A stretch of 44,604 bases of DNA, from contig JAJTDZ010000032.1 in assembly GCA_021298245.1 (NCBI GenBank), forward strand, positions 1-44,604, read 5' to 3'. Positions 25,136 to 32,965 of the stretch are shown here, one piece after another. Position 1 is the stretch's first letter. Each line of letters begins with the position of its first letter. The notes beneath the pieces are model-generated. The model did no database searches. It had not been told where the DNA came from and saw nothing but the letters and a program-made list of their open reading frames with translations. Origin of the DNA: Algoriphagus sp. (GTDB lineage Bacteria; Bacteroidota; Bacteroidia; Cytophagales; Cyclobacteriaceae). A program made the translations under genes and the position numbers.

Positions 25136-26206
25136 ATGCAACTAAAAATAGCCCTCTTACCCGGTGATGGTATTGGTCCAGAAGTGATAGATCAGGCCGT
25201 AAAAGTGGTCAAGGCCATAGGAAAAAAATTTGGACATAGCCTCAGTTTTGAAACGGGCCTCGTAGGAGCTTGTGCCATAGATGCTACAGGAGACCCTTAC
25301 CCTGATACTTCCCACGACATCTGTGTGGGCGCTGATGCGGTACTTTTTGGAGCAATTGGTGATCCCAAATACGACAACGATCCCAAAGCCAAAGTGCGTC
25401 CGGAACAGGGTTTGCTTCGCATGCGACAAAAATTGGGACTCTTTGCCAATGTACGTCCTACCTTTACTTTTCCTTCTTTGGTGCACAAATCCCCCCTCAA
25501 ACTAGACCGTGTGGATGGGGTAGATTTTGTCTTCTTTAGAGAGCTAACGGGAGGGATTTATTTTGGTGAGCCTAGAGGAAGAAACGAGCAAGGCACCAAG
25601 GCTTTTGACACCAATGTCTACAGCAAAGAAGAGATTGTACGTTTGGCAAGAATGGGATTTGAAGCGGCCAGAGGGAGAAGAAAATTGCTCACTTGCGTAG
25701 ACAAAGCCAATGTCATGGCTACTTCGCGCTTGTGGAGAGAGACGGTACAGGAACTTGCCTTGGAATACCCGGACGTGAAAGTAGAGTATGAATTTGTGGA
25801 CGCCGTGGCCATGCGACTGATTCAATGGCCCAAGGCCTACGATGTGTTGATTACTGAGAATCTTTTTGGAGATATTTTGACCGATGAGGCCTCTGTGATT
25901 TCGGGATCTATGGGATTGATGCCCTCCGCCTCTTTGGGATCAAAGGTCAAGTTGTTTGAACCTATTCATGGATCTTATCCCCAAGCAGCTGGAAAAAATA
26001 TTGCCAATCCTCTTGCCACTATTTTGTCTGCTGCGATGATGTTTGACTATGCGTTTGGTTTGAAAGCCGAATCAAATGCTATATCCGATGTAGTGAATCA
26101 ATCCTTGGCGGAAGGAATGGTGACAGAAGATATTGCTGAAGGGGGCAAGGCCTATACAACTTCCGAAGTGGGGGATTGGTTGGCGGAAAGGCTAGCCACC
26201 AACTAA
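25136..26206 (+). CDS. leuB: 3-isopropylmalate dehydrogenase
   Basis: LeuB oxidises and decarboxylates 3-isopropylmalate to 2-ketoisocaproate with NAD. The 356-residue protein shows the family start LKIALLPGDGIGPEV, the RPEQGLLRMRQKLGLFANVRP block, FFRELTGGIYFGEPRGR, the metal aspartates in ITENLFGDILTDEAS, and the NAD region FEPIHGSYPQAAGKNIANPLA. The length is typical. It is the last gene of the ilv-leu operon, 18 bases after the second synthase. Together with a citramalate synthase it could also act on methylmalate. Confidence 0.97.
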   Translation: MQLKIALLPGDGIGPEVIDQAVKVVKAIGKKFGHSLSFETGLVGACAIDATGDPYPDTSHDICVGADAVLFGAIGDPKYDNDPKAKVRPEQGLLRMRQKLGLFANVRPTFTFPSLVHKSPLKLDRVDGVDFVFFRELTGGIYFGEPRGRNEQGTKAFDTNVYSKEEIVRLARMGFEAARGRRKLLTCVDKANVMATSRLWRETVQELALEYPDVKVEYEFVDAVAMRLIQWPKAYDVLITENLFGDILTDEASVISGSMGLMPSASLGSKVKLFEPIHGSYPQAAGKNIANPLATILSAAMMFDYAFGLKAESNAISDVVNQSLAEGMVTEDIAEGGKAYTTSEVGDWLAERLATN

Positions 26207-26262
26207 GGCCAAGCATTTACCCTGCTGAGGAGGGAATTGGACGTCCAACTTGAAATTTGTTC

Positions 26263-27033
26263 ATGAATAAACCTTTCTCTTACCTTTTCACCATTGCTTA
26301 CTACGGAGCCCGCTTCAAAGGATGGGCCAAGCAAGCCCATCAGGTCACTGTGGAAGGTAAACTGGAAAAGGTATTTCGCTATGTCTTGGGTCACGAGGAC
26401 TTCCGATTGATTGGTGGAAGTCGAACTGATTCTGGGGTAAGTTGTAGGAAAGGATTTATCCAGGTATTTGTGAAGGAGGAGGTGCTTTTTCAAGCCTTGC
26501 TTCCCACGCTTAATGCGCATTTGGAAGGCCAGATCCTGCTCAGCCAGGTACGCCAGGTACCCAGGTCATTTAATTTGATACAGTCCATACATTCCAAAAC
26601 ATACCGCTACTTTTTTTCGGATGCTGCAGAGTTTCATCCATTTGCCTCCGCTTTGGTGTGTTGGCTTTCCCCAAGCCATTCCCTGGAGCAAATGCGGAAA
26701 AACGCAAAGCTATTTCTCGGAGAGCATAATTTTAAGGCCTTTTGTACTGCTTCAGCGACTAAAAATAATTTCGTTAGAGAAATCAAATCCATAGATCTGG
26801 GGGAAATGAATCTTGAAGAAGGGGCATTTTTCCCCAACCAAGTAAAGTACCTAGAAATAACTGGAAGTGGATTTCTTCACCATCAGGTAAGGAAAATGAT
26901 GCATGCCATTTGGCATAGTTCTTCAGAAGAAATCGCTGCTAGATTAGAACGACCCGATGACTTTTGGCCTGCAGCACCCAAGGCCCCTGCCTTAGGCTTG
27001 GTGCTGTGGGAGACCCATTTGGATGAACCCTAA
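26263..27033 (+). CDS. truA: TruA-like tRNA pseudouridine synthase
   Basis: TruA makes pseudouridine at positions 38-40 of tRNA anticodon arms. The 256-residue protein has the family fold signals: YYGARFKGWAKQ at the start, the catalytic aspartate in GGSRTDSGVSCRKG (canonical GRTDAGVHA), and GSGFLHHQVRKMM near the end. The catalytic motif is slightly divergent (Ser for Gly, SVSC for AVHA), so it may be a specialised paralogue. I chose the ATG at 26263 over a TTG two codons upstream. Its stop overlaps that of the convergent GNAT gene by 4 bases. It lies 56 bases after leuB and may be read through from the operon. Confidence 0.85.
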   Translation: MNKPFSYLFTIAYYGARFKGWAKQAHQVTVEGKLEKVFRYVLGHEDFRLIGGSRTDSGVSCRKGFIQVFVKEEVLFQALLPTLNAHLEGQILLSQVRQVPRSFNLIQSIHSKTYRYFFSDAAEFHPFASALVCWLSPSHSLEQMRKNAKLFLGEHNFKAFCTASATKNNFVREIKSIDLGEMNLEEGAFFPNQVKYLEITGSGFLHHQVRKMMHAIWHSSSEEIAARLERPDDFWPAAPKAPALGLVLWETHLDEP

Positions 27034-27533
27034 GGGGTGGAAAAATCCTTTCTCATGACGTAATCGTCCATGACATAGCCATTCCCAATGTCAATCACCT
27101 CCTCCTGGGCGATAGTAAAATCCATTCTCAAGTAGAAATCAATGGCTTTTCTATTGAACTTATTGACGTTGAGTACCACTGCTTCCTGAACTCCAAGTCG
27201 AGCCCCTTGTACCACTTCTTGGAGTAAGGACTTTCCAATTCCTTTCCCATGATGGGTAGGGAGCACATAAAGTTTGTGGAGTTTGGTGGTAGCCTCTACG
27301 GCATTGGACTGGTATACGGCAAACCCAAGCGCTTGGTCTTCCTCTTCCGCCAATAAAAAAGTATATCCTGCTTCGAGTTGACTTGAGAGCAAGCGTAGGT
27401 CATACATCCAATTTAACATGTACTCGATCTGCTGGGAGCTCAATATGCCAGCGAAGGTACTGGGCCAAGTAGCTCTTGCTATGGTTTCCACTTTGAAAAG
27501 TTCAGGGGTAGAAATAGCGCGAATCCGAACCAT
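27030..27533 (-). CDS. GNAT family N-acetyltransferase
   Basis: This is a 167-residue acetyl-CoA-dependent transferase. The acetyl-CoA loop is seen in KLYVLPTHHGKGIGKSLLQEV (Q/R-x-x-G-x-G/A type: HHGKGIG), followed by VVLNVNKFNRKAIDFYLRMDF, the usual motif B region. The length is typical. The acceptor (small molecule, peptide or protein) cannot be told. It starts 13 bases after the E1 dehydrogenase stop on the same strand and is probably co-transcribed with it. Confidence 0.9.
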   Translation of the reverse strand: MVRIRAISTPELFKVETIARATWPSTFAGILSSQQIEYMLNWMYDLRLLSSQLEAGYTFLLAEEEDQALGFAVYQSNAVEATTKLHKLYVLPTHHGKGIGKSLLQEVVQGARLGVQEAVVLNVNKFNRKAIDFYLRMDFTIAQEEVIDIGNGYVMDDYVMRKDFSTP

Positions 27534-27546
27534 GGGAAAAACTAGA

Positions 27547-29550
27547 TTAATAGGCGATTAATTCCTGTAATTTTTTTACAAATCGGGCTTCGGGCAAGAA
27601 CTGTTTTTCTAGGGAAGGCGCAAAAGGTACTGGGGTATCTAGGCTGCCTTCTCTGAAAATGGGCGCATCCAAGTCGGAGAAGCAGTGTTCTGCGATCCAA
27701 GCACAAATCTCTGCACCAATCCCACCGGTAAGCGTGTCTTCGTGTAGGAAGATGATTTTTCCTGTTTTTTTGACCGTTTCGGCTACTGCTTCCTTGTCCC
27801 AGGGGAGTAGGGTGCGCAGGTCCAAAATATCTGCAGAGATTCCCAGTTCTTCCACAGCTTTGCTCGCCCAATGCACCCCCATGCCGTAGGTAATAATAGA
27901 AACTTGGGTACCTACCTTCACCAAAGCAGCTTTTCCTACTTCAACCGTGTAGTACTTGTTTGGAACAGGTCCAGAGATGGAGCGGTACAGGAGTTTGTGC
28001 TCAAAGTATAGGTAAGGGTTAGGGTCTTCCAAGGCCGCATTTAGGAGTCCTTTGGCGTCATGCGGATTGGAGGGATAGACGATCTTTAAGCCTGGGGTAT
28101 GAAAAAACCAGGCTTCATTGGATTGAGAATGGAAAGGTCCAGCAGCAGTACCTGCTCCTGTTGGCATGCGAATCACCACATCTGCATGTTGGCCCCAGCG
28201 GTAATGGATTTTAGCTAGATTATTTACGATTTGGTTAAAACCTACGCTTACAAAATCTGCAAACTGCATCTCTACCATGGCCTTATAGCCTGCGATGGAT
28301 AAACCAAGGCCAGCTCCTATGATGGCGCTTTCGCAAAGGGGGGTATTGCGTACCCTATCTCCTCCAAATTGAGATTTAAAACCCTCGGTGATTTTAAATA
28401 CGCCTCCATATTCGCCTATATCTTGACCCATCAAGATGAGCTGGGGATATCGTTCCATGGATTGCCTCAGCCCCTCGCTTATGGCATCAATAAATCTTTT
28501 TTCTGTTGCCTCGGCACTGGGCGAAATAATTTCCTGTGGGTAGGGAGCATATACATCTGCCAATTCCTTCTCTACCTCGGCCAAAGCAGGTTCCTGGGCA
28601 AAAGCGATTTCCAAAGCATCTTGGATATTCTTTTTTATTTTTTTATCCAACCTTTCTTTGGTGGCTTGATCCAATACCCCGGTGGAGGTAAGGTATTCTT
28701 CGTATCGATCTACAGGATCGAGTTTGGCCCAGTCCTCCATCAAGTAATTGGGGACATACTTGGTGCCGGAAGCTTCTTCGTGACCACGCATGCGGAAGGT
28801 GATAGCTTCTACTAATACGGGTCTTGGGTTTTCTCGAAGATCTTCGGCTAGGCGTAGAATGGTGTCGTAGACCTCTAGGACATTGTTGCCTTGAATGCGT
28901 ACCGCTTCCATGCCATATCCTGGCCCTTTTTCGGTGAAGTATTGGAAAGCAAACTGTTCCTCACTGGGGGTAGAAAGGCCGTAGCCGTTGTGTTCTACCA
29001 CAAAGATCACGGGTAGTTTCCATACGGCTGCTACATTGAGTCCCTCGTGAAAATCCCCCTCTGAACTGGCTCCATCTCCTGAAAAAACCAAGACGACTTT
29101 TTTCTCTTTTGAGAGTTTATGCGCCAATCCAATTCCATCTGCGATGGCCAATTGAGGACCTAAGTGAGAAATCATTCCCACCAGGTGATGTTCGATACTT
29201 CCAAAGTGAAAGGATCGGTCGCGGCCTTTGGTAAATCCCAGGGCTGTTCCCTGAAATTGAGAAAACAAGCGTTCCAAGGGCATTCCTCTTCCAGTGAAAA
29301 TCCCCAAGTTGCGGTGCATGGGAAGGATAAATTCATCCGGAGCTAGGGCATTCACTGCCCCTATAGAGATGGCTTCTTGCCCCCATCCACTAAACCACTT
29401 GGATATTCGTCCTTGACGAAGAAGAATTAGCATTTTCTCCTCAATTCTTCGCGGCACGAGCAAAGATTCGTAGAGTTTCAGGAGGGTCTCGTCTGAATAA
29501 TTTTTACGATCAAAAGTTAATTTTTGGGCGTTTGGGGCGGTAAACTCCAT
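27547..29550 (-). CDS. Fused alpha/beta E1 component of a 2-oxo acid dehydrogenase, probably branched-chain type
   Basis: The 667-residue protein joins both E1 subunits. Residues ~1-340 are alpha-like, with GWGQEAISIGAVNAL, HRNLGIFTGRG and the TPP motif FSGDGASSEGDFHEGLN ending EHNGYG. Residues ~350-667 are beta-like, with MGQDIGEYGGVFKITEGF, TPLCESAIIGAGLGLSIAGY and a transketolase C-terminal domain. It decarboxylates a 2-oxo acid and passes the acyl group to lipoyl-E2. The alpha part resembles branched-chain E1 more than pyruvate E1, which would make it the catabolic counterpart of the valine/leucine genes next door; this assignment is inference. A well-formed promoter (TTTG-N19-TACCTTAG) lies just upstream. 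Confidence 0.9.
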   Translation of the reverse strand: MEFTAPNAQKLTFDRKNYSDETLLKLYESLLVPRRIEEKMLILLRQGRISKWFSGWGQEAISIGAVNALAPDEFILPMHRNLGIFTGRGMPLERLFSQFQGTALGFTKGRDRSFHFGSIEHHLVGMISHLGPQLAIADGIGLAHKLSKEKKVVLVFSGDGASSEGDFHEGLNVAAVWKLPVIFVVEHNGYGLSTPSEEQFAFQYFTEKGPGYGMEAVRIQGNNVLEVYDTILRLAEDLRENPRPVLVEAITFRMRGHEEASGTKYVPNYLMEDWAKLDPVDRYEEYLTSTGVLDQATKERLDKKIKKNIQDALEIAFAQEPALAEVEKELADVYAPYPQEIISPSAEATEKRFIDAISEGLRQSMERYPQLILMGQDIGEYGGVFKITEGFKSQFGGDRVRNTPLCESAIIGAGLGLSIAGYKAMVEMQFADFVSVGFNQIVNNLAKIHYRWGQHADVVIRMPTGAGTAAGPFHSQSNEAWFFHTPGLKIVYPSNPHDAKGLLNAALEDPNPYLYFEHKLLYRSISGPVPNKYYTVEVGKAALVKVGTQVSIITYGMGVHWASKAVEELGISADILDLRTLLPWDKEAVAETVKKTGKIIFLHEDTLTGGIGAEICAWIAEHCFSDLDAPIFREGSLDTPVPFAPSLEKQFLPEARFVKKLQELIAY

Positions 29551-29568
29551 GAGCTTTTAATTTCGAAC

Positions 29569-29599
29569 CTAAGGTACGTTACGGGAAGTTAAGCCCAAA
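29569..29599 (-). promoter_or_regulatory. Promoter of the E1 dehydrogenase gene
   Basis: On the minus strand, TTTG (29599-29596) and TACCTTAG (29576-29569) are separated by exactly 19 bases, matching the TTTG/TAnnTTTG pattern with one mismatch. Transcription would start near 29562, about 12 bases before the ATG. Confidence 0.65.
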
Positions 29600-29833
29600 A
29601 GATTTTTGCCTACTAAAAAATAGAAAAGTTAGAAATTACCTGATGGGTCTTCCCTGCAAGGTGCCCCGGCAAAAGCCGGGGCTAAAAATAAAATGCAAGG
29701 AAAAAAATCGCTGTATGCCACGAATGTAGGCATACGTTAGTCCTCAGGGCGAAGCTCTGCGTTAAGGTTGTTTTATGAAAGTGTTAAGTTCTTCTTCCCT
29801 TCAGCACCTTTTCTTCCTTCACTCCTTTTTACC
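29577..29833. other. Intergenic region with two GC-rich or perfect hairpins
   Basis: Between the divergent E1 and rimO genes there is no supported coding frame. The region holds a perfect 8-bp stem GCCCCGGC-AAAA-GCCGGGGC (29663-29682) and a perfect 7-bp stem GTATGCC/GGCATAC with a 9-base loop (29713-29735). Neither is followed by a T run, so they are not ordinary terminators. They may be dispersed palindromes. Confidence 0.6.
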
Positions 29834-29841
29834 TACCTTTG
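29834..29841 (+). promoter_or_regulatory. -7 box of rimO
   Basis: TACCTTTG is a perfect match to TAnnTTTG and is followed by C-rich sequence; the -33 position is only TTCT. It would start transcription near 29848 and helps decide the rimO start codon. Confidence 0.65.
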
Positions 29842-29862
29842 CCCCACGTTGAATCGATTCTT

Positions 29863-31176
29863 GTGAAGGCTAGAACATTAAAGAAAGATAAGGTCAATAT
29901 CATCACCATGGGTTGCTCCAAGAATTTGGTTGACTCGGAGGTACTTCTTACCCAACTTCGGGGCAATGGCATTGAGGCGAGTCATGAGGCTTCAGGGGAG
30001 GACAATAACATCATCATTATCAATACCTGCGGTTTTATAGACAATGCCAAGCAGGAATCCATCGATACTATCTTGCAGTATGTCGATGCCAAAGAACGGG
30101 GTTTGGTAGACAAGGTCTACGTGACGGGCTGCCTTTCACAGCGGTACAAGGATGATTTGGAGCAGGAAATCCCACAGGTGGATGCATTTTTTGGGACGAG
30201 AGATTTGCCGGCTATTTTGAAAAAATTCAAAGCCGATTACAAGCATGAATTGGTAGGGGAGCGCTTGCTTACCCATGCCAGTCACTATGCCTACATGAAG
30301 ATATCCGAGGGCTGTGATCGACCTTGCTCTTTCTGCGCTATCCCGCTGATGCGGGGAGGACACGTATCCAGGCCTATCGATGAATTAGTGAAAGAAGCAC
30401 AGCATAAGGCGGCTAATGGCACCAAAGAGCTGTTACTGATTGCCCAAGATTCGACCTACTATGGTTTGGATTTGTATAAAAAGAGAAACTTAGCTGAACT
30501 CCTGCGCAAGCTTTCTGACGTGGAAGGCATCGATTGGATTCGACTTCACTATGCCTATCCTACAGGATTTCCCATGGATGTCATGGAAGTGATGAAAGAG
30601 CGTCCGAATATTTGCAAGTACCTGGATATTCCTCTTCAGCACGGATCTACGGATGTGCTCAAGGCCATGCGTCGTGGAACTACCCGTGAGAAGCAAGAAG
30701 AATTGATTCACAGCATCCGTGACTTGATTCCGGAGATTGCGATTCGTACTACGCTCATTGCTGGGCATCCCGGGGAAGGGGAAAAGGAGTTCCAAGAGAT
30801 GCTAGACTTTGTGGAGCGCATGAAGTTTGAGCGTCTAGGTGTATTTACCTATTCCCATGAGGAAAATACGCATGCCTATGGGATGGAGGACAAGCTTTCC
30901 CAAAAAGAAAAGCAAGCCCGAGCCAATGCCCTGATGGAGGTGCAAGAACAGATCAGTTATGAGCTCAATCAGGAGAAAATTGGTAAGACCTTTAAGGTGT
31001 TGATTGATAAAAAAGAGGGAGGGTATTTTGTAGGTCGCACGGAGTTTGATTCTGTGGAGGTGGACAACGAAGTGCTTATTGACGCCGCTACCCAGTACTG
31101 TAGAGTCGGCGATTTTGTTCAGGTTAAGGTATATGATGCCACAGAGTTTGACTTGCATGCGACTGTAATTGATTAA
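29863..31176 (+). CDS. rimO: Ribosomal protein S12 methylthiotransferase
   Basis: RimO is a radical-SAM enzyme with two [4Fe-4S] clusters that methylthiolates an aspartate of ribosomal protein S12. The 437-residue protein has the UPF0004 domain (ITMGCSKNLVDSEVL, NTCGFIDNAKQES, VTGCLSQRY holding three cysteines), the radical-SAM motif SEGCDRPCSFCAIPLMRGG, and a C-terminal TRAM domain. The frame opens at a TTG at 29839, but that lies within the -7 box. The GTG at 29863 (MKARTLKKDKVN) matches family N termini and leaves a leader of about 15 bases, so I chose it. A strong terminator follows the stop. Confidence 0.94.
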   Translation: MKARTLKKDKVNIITMGCSKNLVDSEVLLTQLRGNGIEASHEASGEDNNIIIINTCGFIDNAKQESIDTILQYVDAKERGLVDKVYVTGCLSQRYKDDLEQEIPQVDAFFGTRDLPAILKKFKADYKHELVGERLLTHASHYAYMKISEGCDRPCSFCAIPLMRGGHVSRPIDELVKEAQHKAANGTKELLLIAQDSTYYGLDLYKKRNLAELLRKLSDVEGIDWIRLHYAYPTGFPMDVMEVMKERPNICKYLDIPLQHGSTDVLKAMRRGTTREKQEELIHSIRDLIPEIAIRTTLIAGHPGEGEKEFQEMLDFVERMKFERLGVFTYSHEENTHAYGMEDKLSQKEKQARANALMEVQEQISYELNQEKIGKTFKVLIDKKEGGYFVGRTEFDSVEVDNEVLIDAATQYCRVGDFVQVKVYDATEFDLHATVID

Positions 31177-31203
31177 AAAAAAGGAGCATTTGCTCCTTTT
31201 TTT
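31176..31203. terminator. Intrinsic terminator after rimO
   Basis: A stem AAAAAAAGGAGC (31176-31187) with GCTCCTTTTTTT (31192-31203) around an ATTT loop begins at the rimO stop and ends in a T run. It could work on both strands. Confidence 0.85.
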
Positions 31204-31294
31204 ACGTCAGGTAGAAAAAATTTACTAAACCTCCCGCTCGTTCCTTAGTTGTCATACTAATTCCTGTGATTTTGATTCTTCCATCAGTTCACTC

Positions 31295-32671
31295 ATGAAA
31301 ACCTTTCCAACATTAGTTTTTCTACTTTTCCTAGGTACTCAGGCTACGCTAGCGCAAGGTTTTTTTTACTTCGGTAATTCCAATGTGGTAGGAACTGGAA
31401 AAATGCTGGGGGATAAGAAGGAAGGCCTTTGGCGAATTTATGCTAGAAAGGTGCTTGCTGATAATCCTGGTCCTGCCGTAGCTGCGGTAGACGAGCAGGA
31501 AGTAAAGGAAAATTTTAATCTAGATGTGCCCCTGTACCAAATGGAGTTTAAAGAAAACCTGTTGGATGGGATCTTTGAGGAATTTTACCCCGAGGGGACT
31601 ACCAAGAAAGTAGTCAACTATCAAAAAGGGATGCTTCATGGAGATTTTTTTGAATTTACGAAGGAGGGAGAACTCCTTCTTTCAGGGGCGTATTTTCAAG
31701 GAGAAAAAATAGGGGACTGGTTTGTTTACCGATCTGACGGGAGCTTAAAATCAGAATATAGTTACCAAGACAACCTATTGAATGGTACTTCCATCTCCTA
31801 TTATGGTTCTGGACAAGTTGCCGAACGCATTCCTTTCAAAATGGGTGAAATTAATGGGGTGTATGAATCCTTTTTCCCAGACGGAAGACCACATCAGCGG
31901 GTAGCTTTTGTAGATGGACGGGAGCAGGGAGAGTTTACCCAATTTCATGCGGATGGGACCCTGGCCATTGTAGCTAATTTTTCTAAGGGGATCTTGGATG
32001 GAGTCTGGGAAGAGTACGATGATCAAGGTCGCCTGCTTGCGCAAGGAAGCTACCGACAAGGAGATCGCTTTGGGGAATGGAAGGAGGTTTATCCTGAAAT
32101 ACCTGGGTTTTTTCAAAAAGGGAATTACGAAAAAGGTATTAAAAGTGGGGCATGGCAAGTACTAGGGCCTAGTGATTTTGTCCATCAAGAGGAAACCTAC
32201 CAGAATGGGATTTTAGTGGCTATCAGTGCATTTACTACTCGATTGGGGGAGGTTCTGGATGCAGGAAGTTTGACAAATGGAGATGGGAAGAGAGTGCTGT
32301 ACGATGCTGAGGGAAATCGACTGGAAAAGGGAAGGTATACCAATGGCATGCGTACCGGAACCTGGTATTCTTATTTCCCGCAAACTAGCTTAGTCGCCAG
32401 TTCGGGCACCTATGCTGCTGGACAAAAAAGAGGCACCTGGAAGCAATATGACTTCAAGGGGCAGCTAGTCAGTGAACAAGTTTTCGAAGGAGGCCCAACC
32501 AGTGAATCAGAACAAACCTCAAATCTGCCAACATCATCCTCTCCAAATAGATCAAGATTGTATCGCCCAAATCAAACCCAAGGCGGTATGGTCAAGCCTC
32601 AAATTTTTGTGCTAACACCAGATGGACAGGTAGGCGTCTCTGGACCCGGCATGTTTCAGTTGGGGAATTAA
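31295..32671 (+). CDS. Secreted MORN/YwqK-repeat protein
   Basis: The 458-residue protein starts with a signal peptide (about residues 1-20, ending TLAQ). It then consists of many ~22-residue repeats of the form G-x-W/F-x-x-Y-x-x-(D/N)G-x-L (e.g. GDWFVYRSDGSLKSEYSY, GVWEEYDDQGRLLAQGSY, GEWKEVY, GTWYSYF). These fit the MORN variant found in YwqK-type proteins. Annotation pipelines often label such proteins as toxin-antitoxin immunity proteins; here there is no toxin gene nearby, so I do not support that role. A low-complexity Ser/Asn/Pro-rich tail follows residue ~400. It probably acts at the cell surface or in the periplasm, function unknown. A weak TGATTTTG box is at 31267-31274. Confidence 0.85.
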   Translation: MKTFPTLVFLLFLGTQATLAQGFFYFGNSNVVGTGKMLGDKKEGLWRIYARKVLADNPGPAVAAVDEQEVKENFNLDVPLYQMEFKENLLDGIFEEFYPEGTTKKVVNYQKGMLHGDFFEFTKEGELLLSGAYFQGEKIGDWFVYRSDGSLKSEYSYQDNLLNGTSISYYGSGQVAERIPFKMGEINGVYESFFPDGRPHQRVAFVDGREQGEFTQFHADGTLAIVANFSKGILDGVWEEYDDQGRLLAQGSYRQGDRFGEWKEVYPEIPGFFQKGNYEKGIKSGAWQVLGPSDFVHQEETYQNGILVAISAFTTRLGEVLDAGSLTNGDGKRVLYDAEGNRLEKGRYTNGMRTGTWYSYFPQTSLVASSGTYAAGQKRGTWKQYDFKGQLVSEQVFEGGPTSESEQTSNLPTSSSPNRSRLYRPNQTQGGMVKPQIFVLTPDGQVGVSGPGMFQLGN

Positions 32672-32691
32672 ACGAATTGGAATACAGTGGA

Positions 32692-32868
32692 GTACCAAGT
32701 ACCAAGTACGAAGTATGAGCTACCTACCTGCGGCAGGCAGGCGAAATACGATCTAAGCTAATGTCGAATGTCTAACACCAAATACAGAATATTGTGGTGG
32801 AAATTCGTAAATCATGAGAAACTCGTACCACGTAAATCTTCTTTCTAAGAATACTTGGTACTTGGTAC
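32692..32868. repeat. 177-bp segment bounded by 17-bp inverted repeats (possible non-coding mobile or repeat element)
   Basis: GTACCAAGTACCAAGTA (32692-32708) is the exact reverse complement of TACTTGGTACTTGGTAC (32852-32868). Each arm is itself built from a repeated GTACCAA unit. The interior holds the dispersed palindrome at 32723-32741 and no supported frame. Its layout resembles a small MITE-like element in the 294-base gap between the YwqK-repeat gene and the next gene; no flanking target duplication was found. Confidence 0.65.
32723..32741. repeat. Dispersed palindrome, copy 2
   Basis: CCTACCTGCGGCAGGCAGG differs from the copy at 23098-23116 by one base (A for G at position 4). It lies inside the inverted-repeat-bounded segment 32692-32868. 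Confidence 0.8.
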
Positions 32869-32939
32869 CTTGTACAGCTTATTTTCACCGTATTTCTATT
32901 CTATTCCCCTATCCTTTTTCCCAAATGATTCTTTCCTAG

Positions 32940-32947
32940 TAACTTCG
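32940..32947 (+). promoter_or_regulatory. Candidate -7 box for the GNAT-like/kinase pair
   Basis: TAACTTCG matches TAnnTTTG at all but one fixed position and lies 19-26 bases before the ATG at 32966. It favours that start over the longer open frame. Confidence 0.45.
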
Positions 32948-32965
32948 CATCAAAATCCCCATTCA

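Noticed and set aside
29663-29735. CRISPR or tRNA in the E1-rimO gap
   Set aside because: The two hairpins are unrelated in sequence, there are no regular spacers, and no cloverleaf can be drawn.
31295-32671. YwqK-repeat protein as the antitoxin of a toxin-antitoxin system
   Set aside because: It has a signal peptide, no neighbouring toxin, and the repeat is a general MORN-like scaffold; the common database name is not support for that role.
32855-32965. N-terminal extension of the GNAT-like protein
   Set aside because: The extra codons lie over the inverted-repeat arm and the -7 box and do not resemble the family's N terminus.
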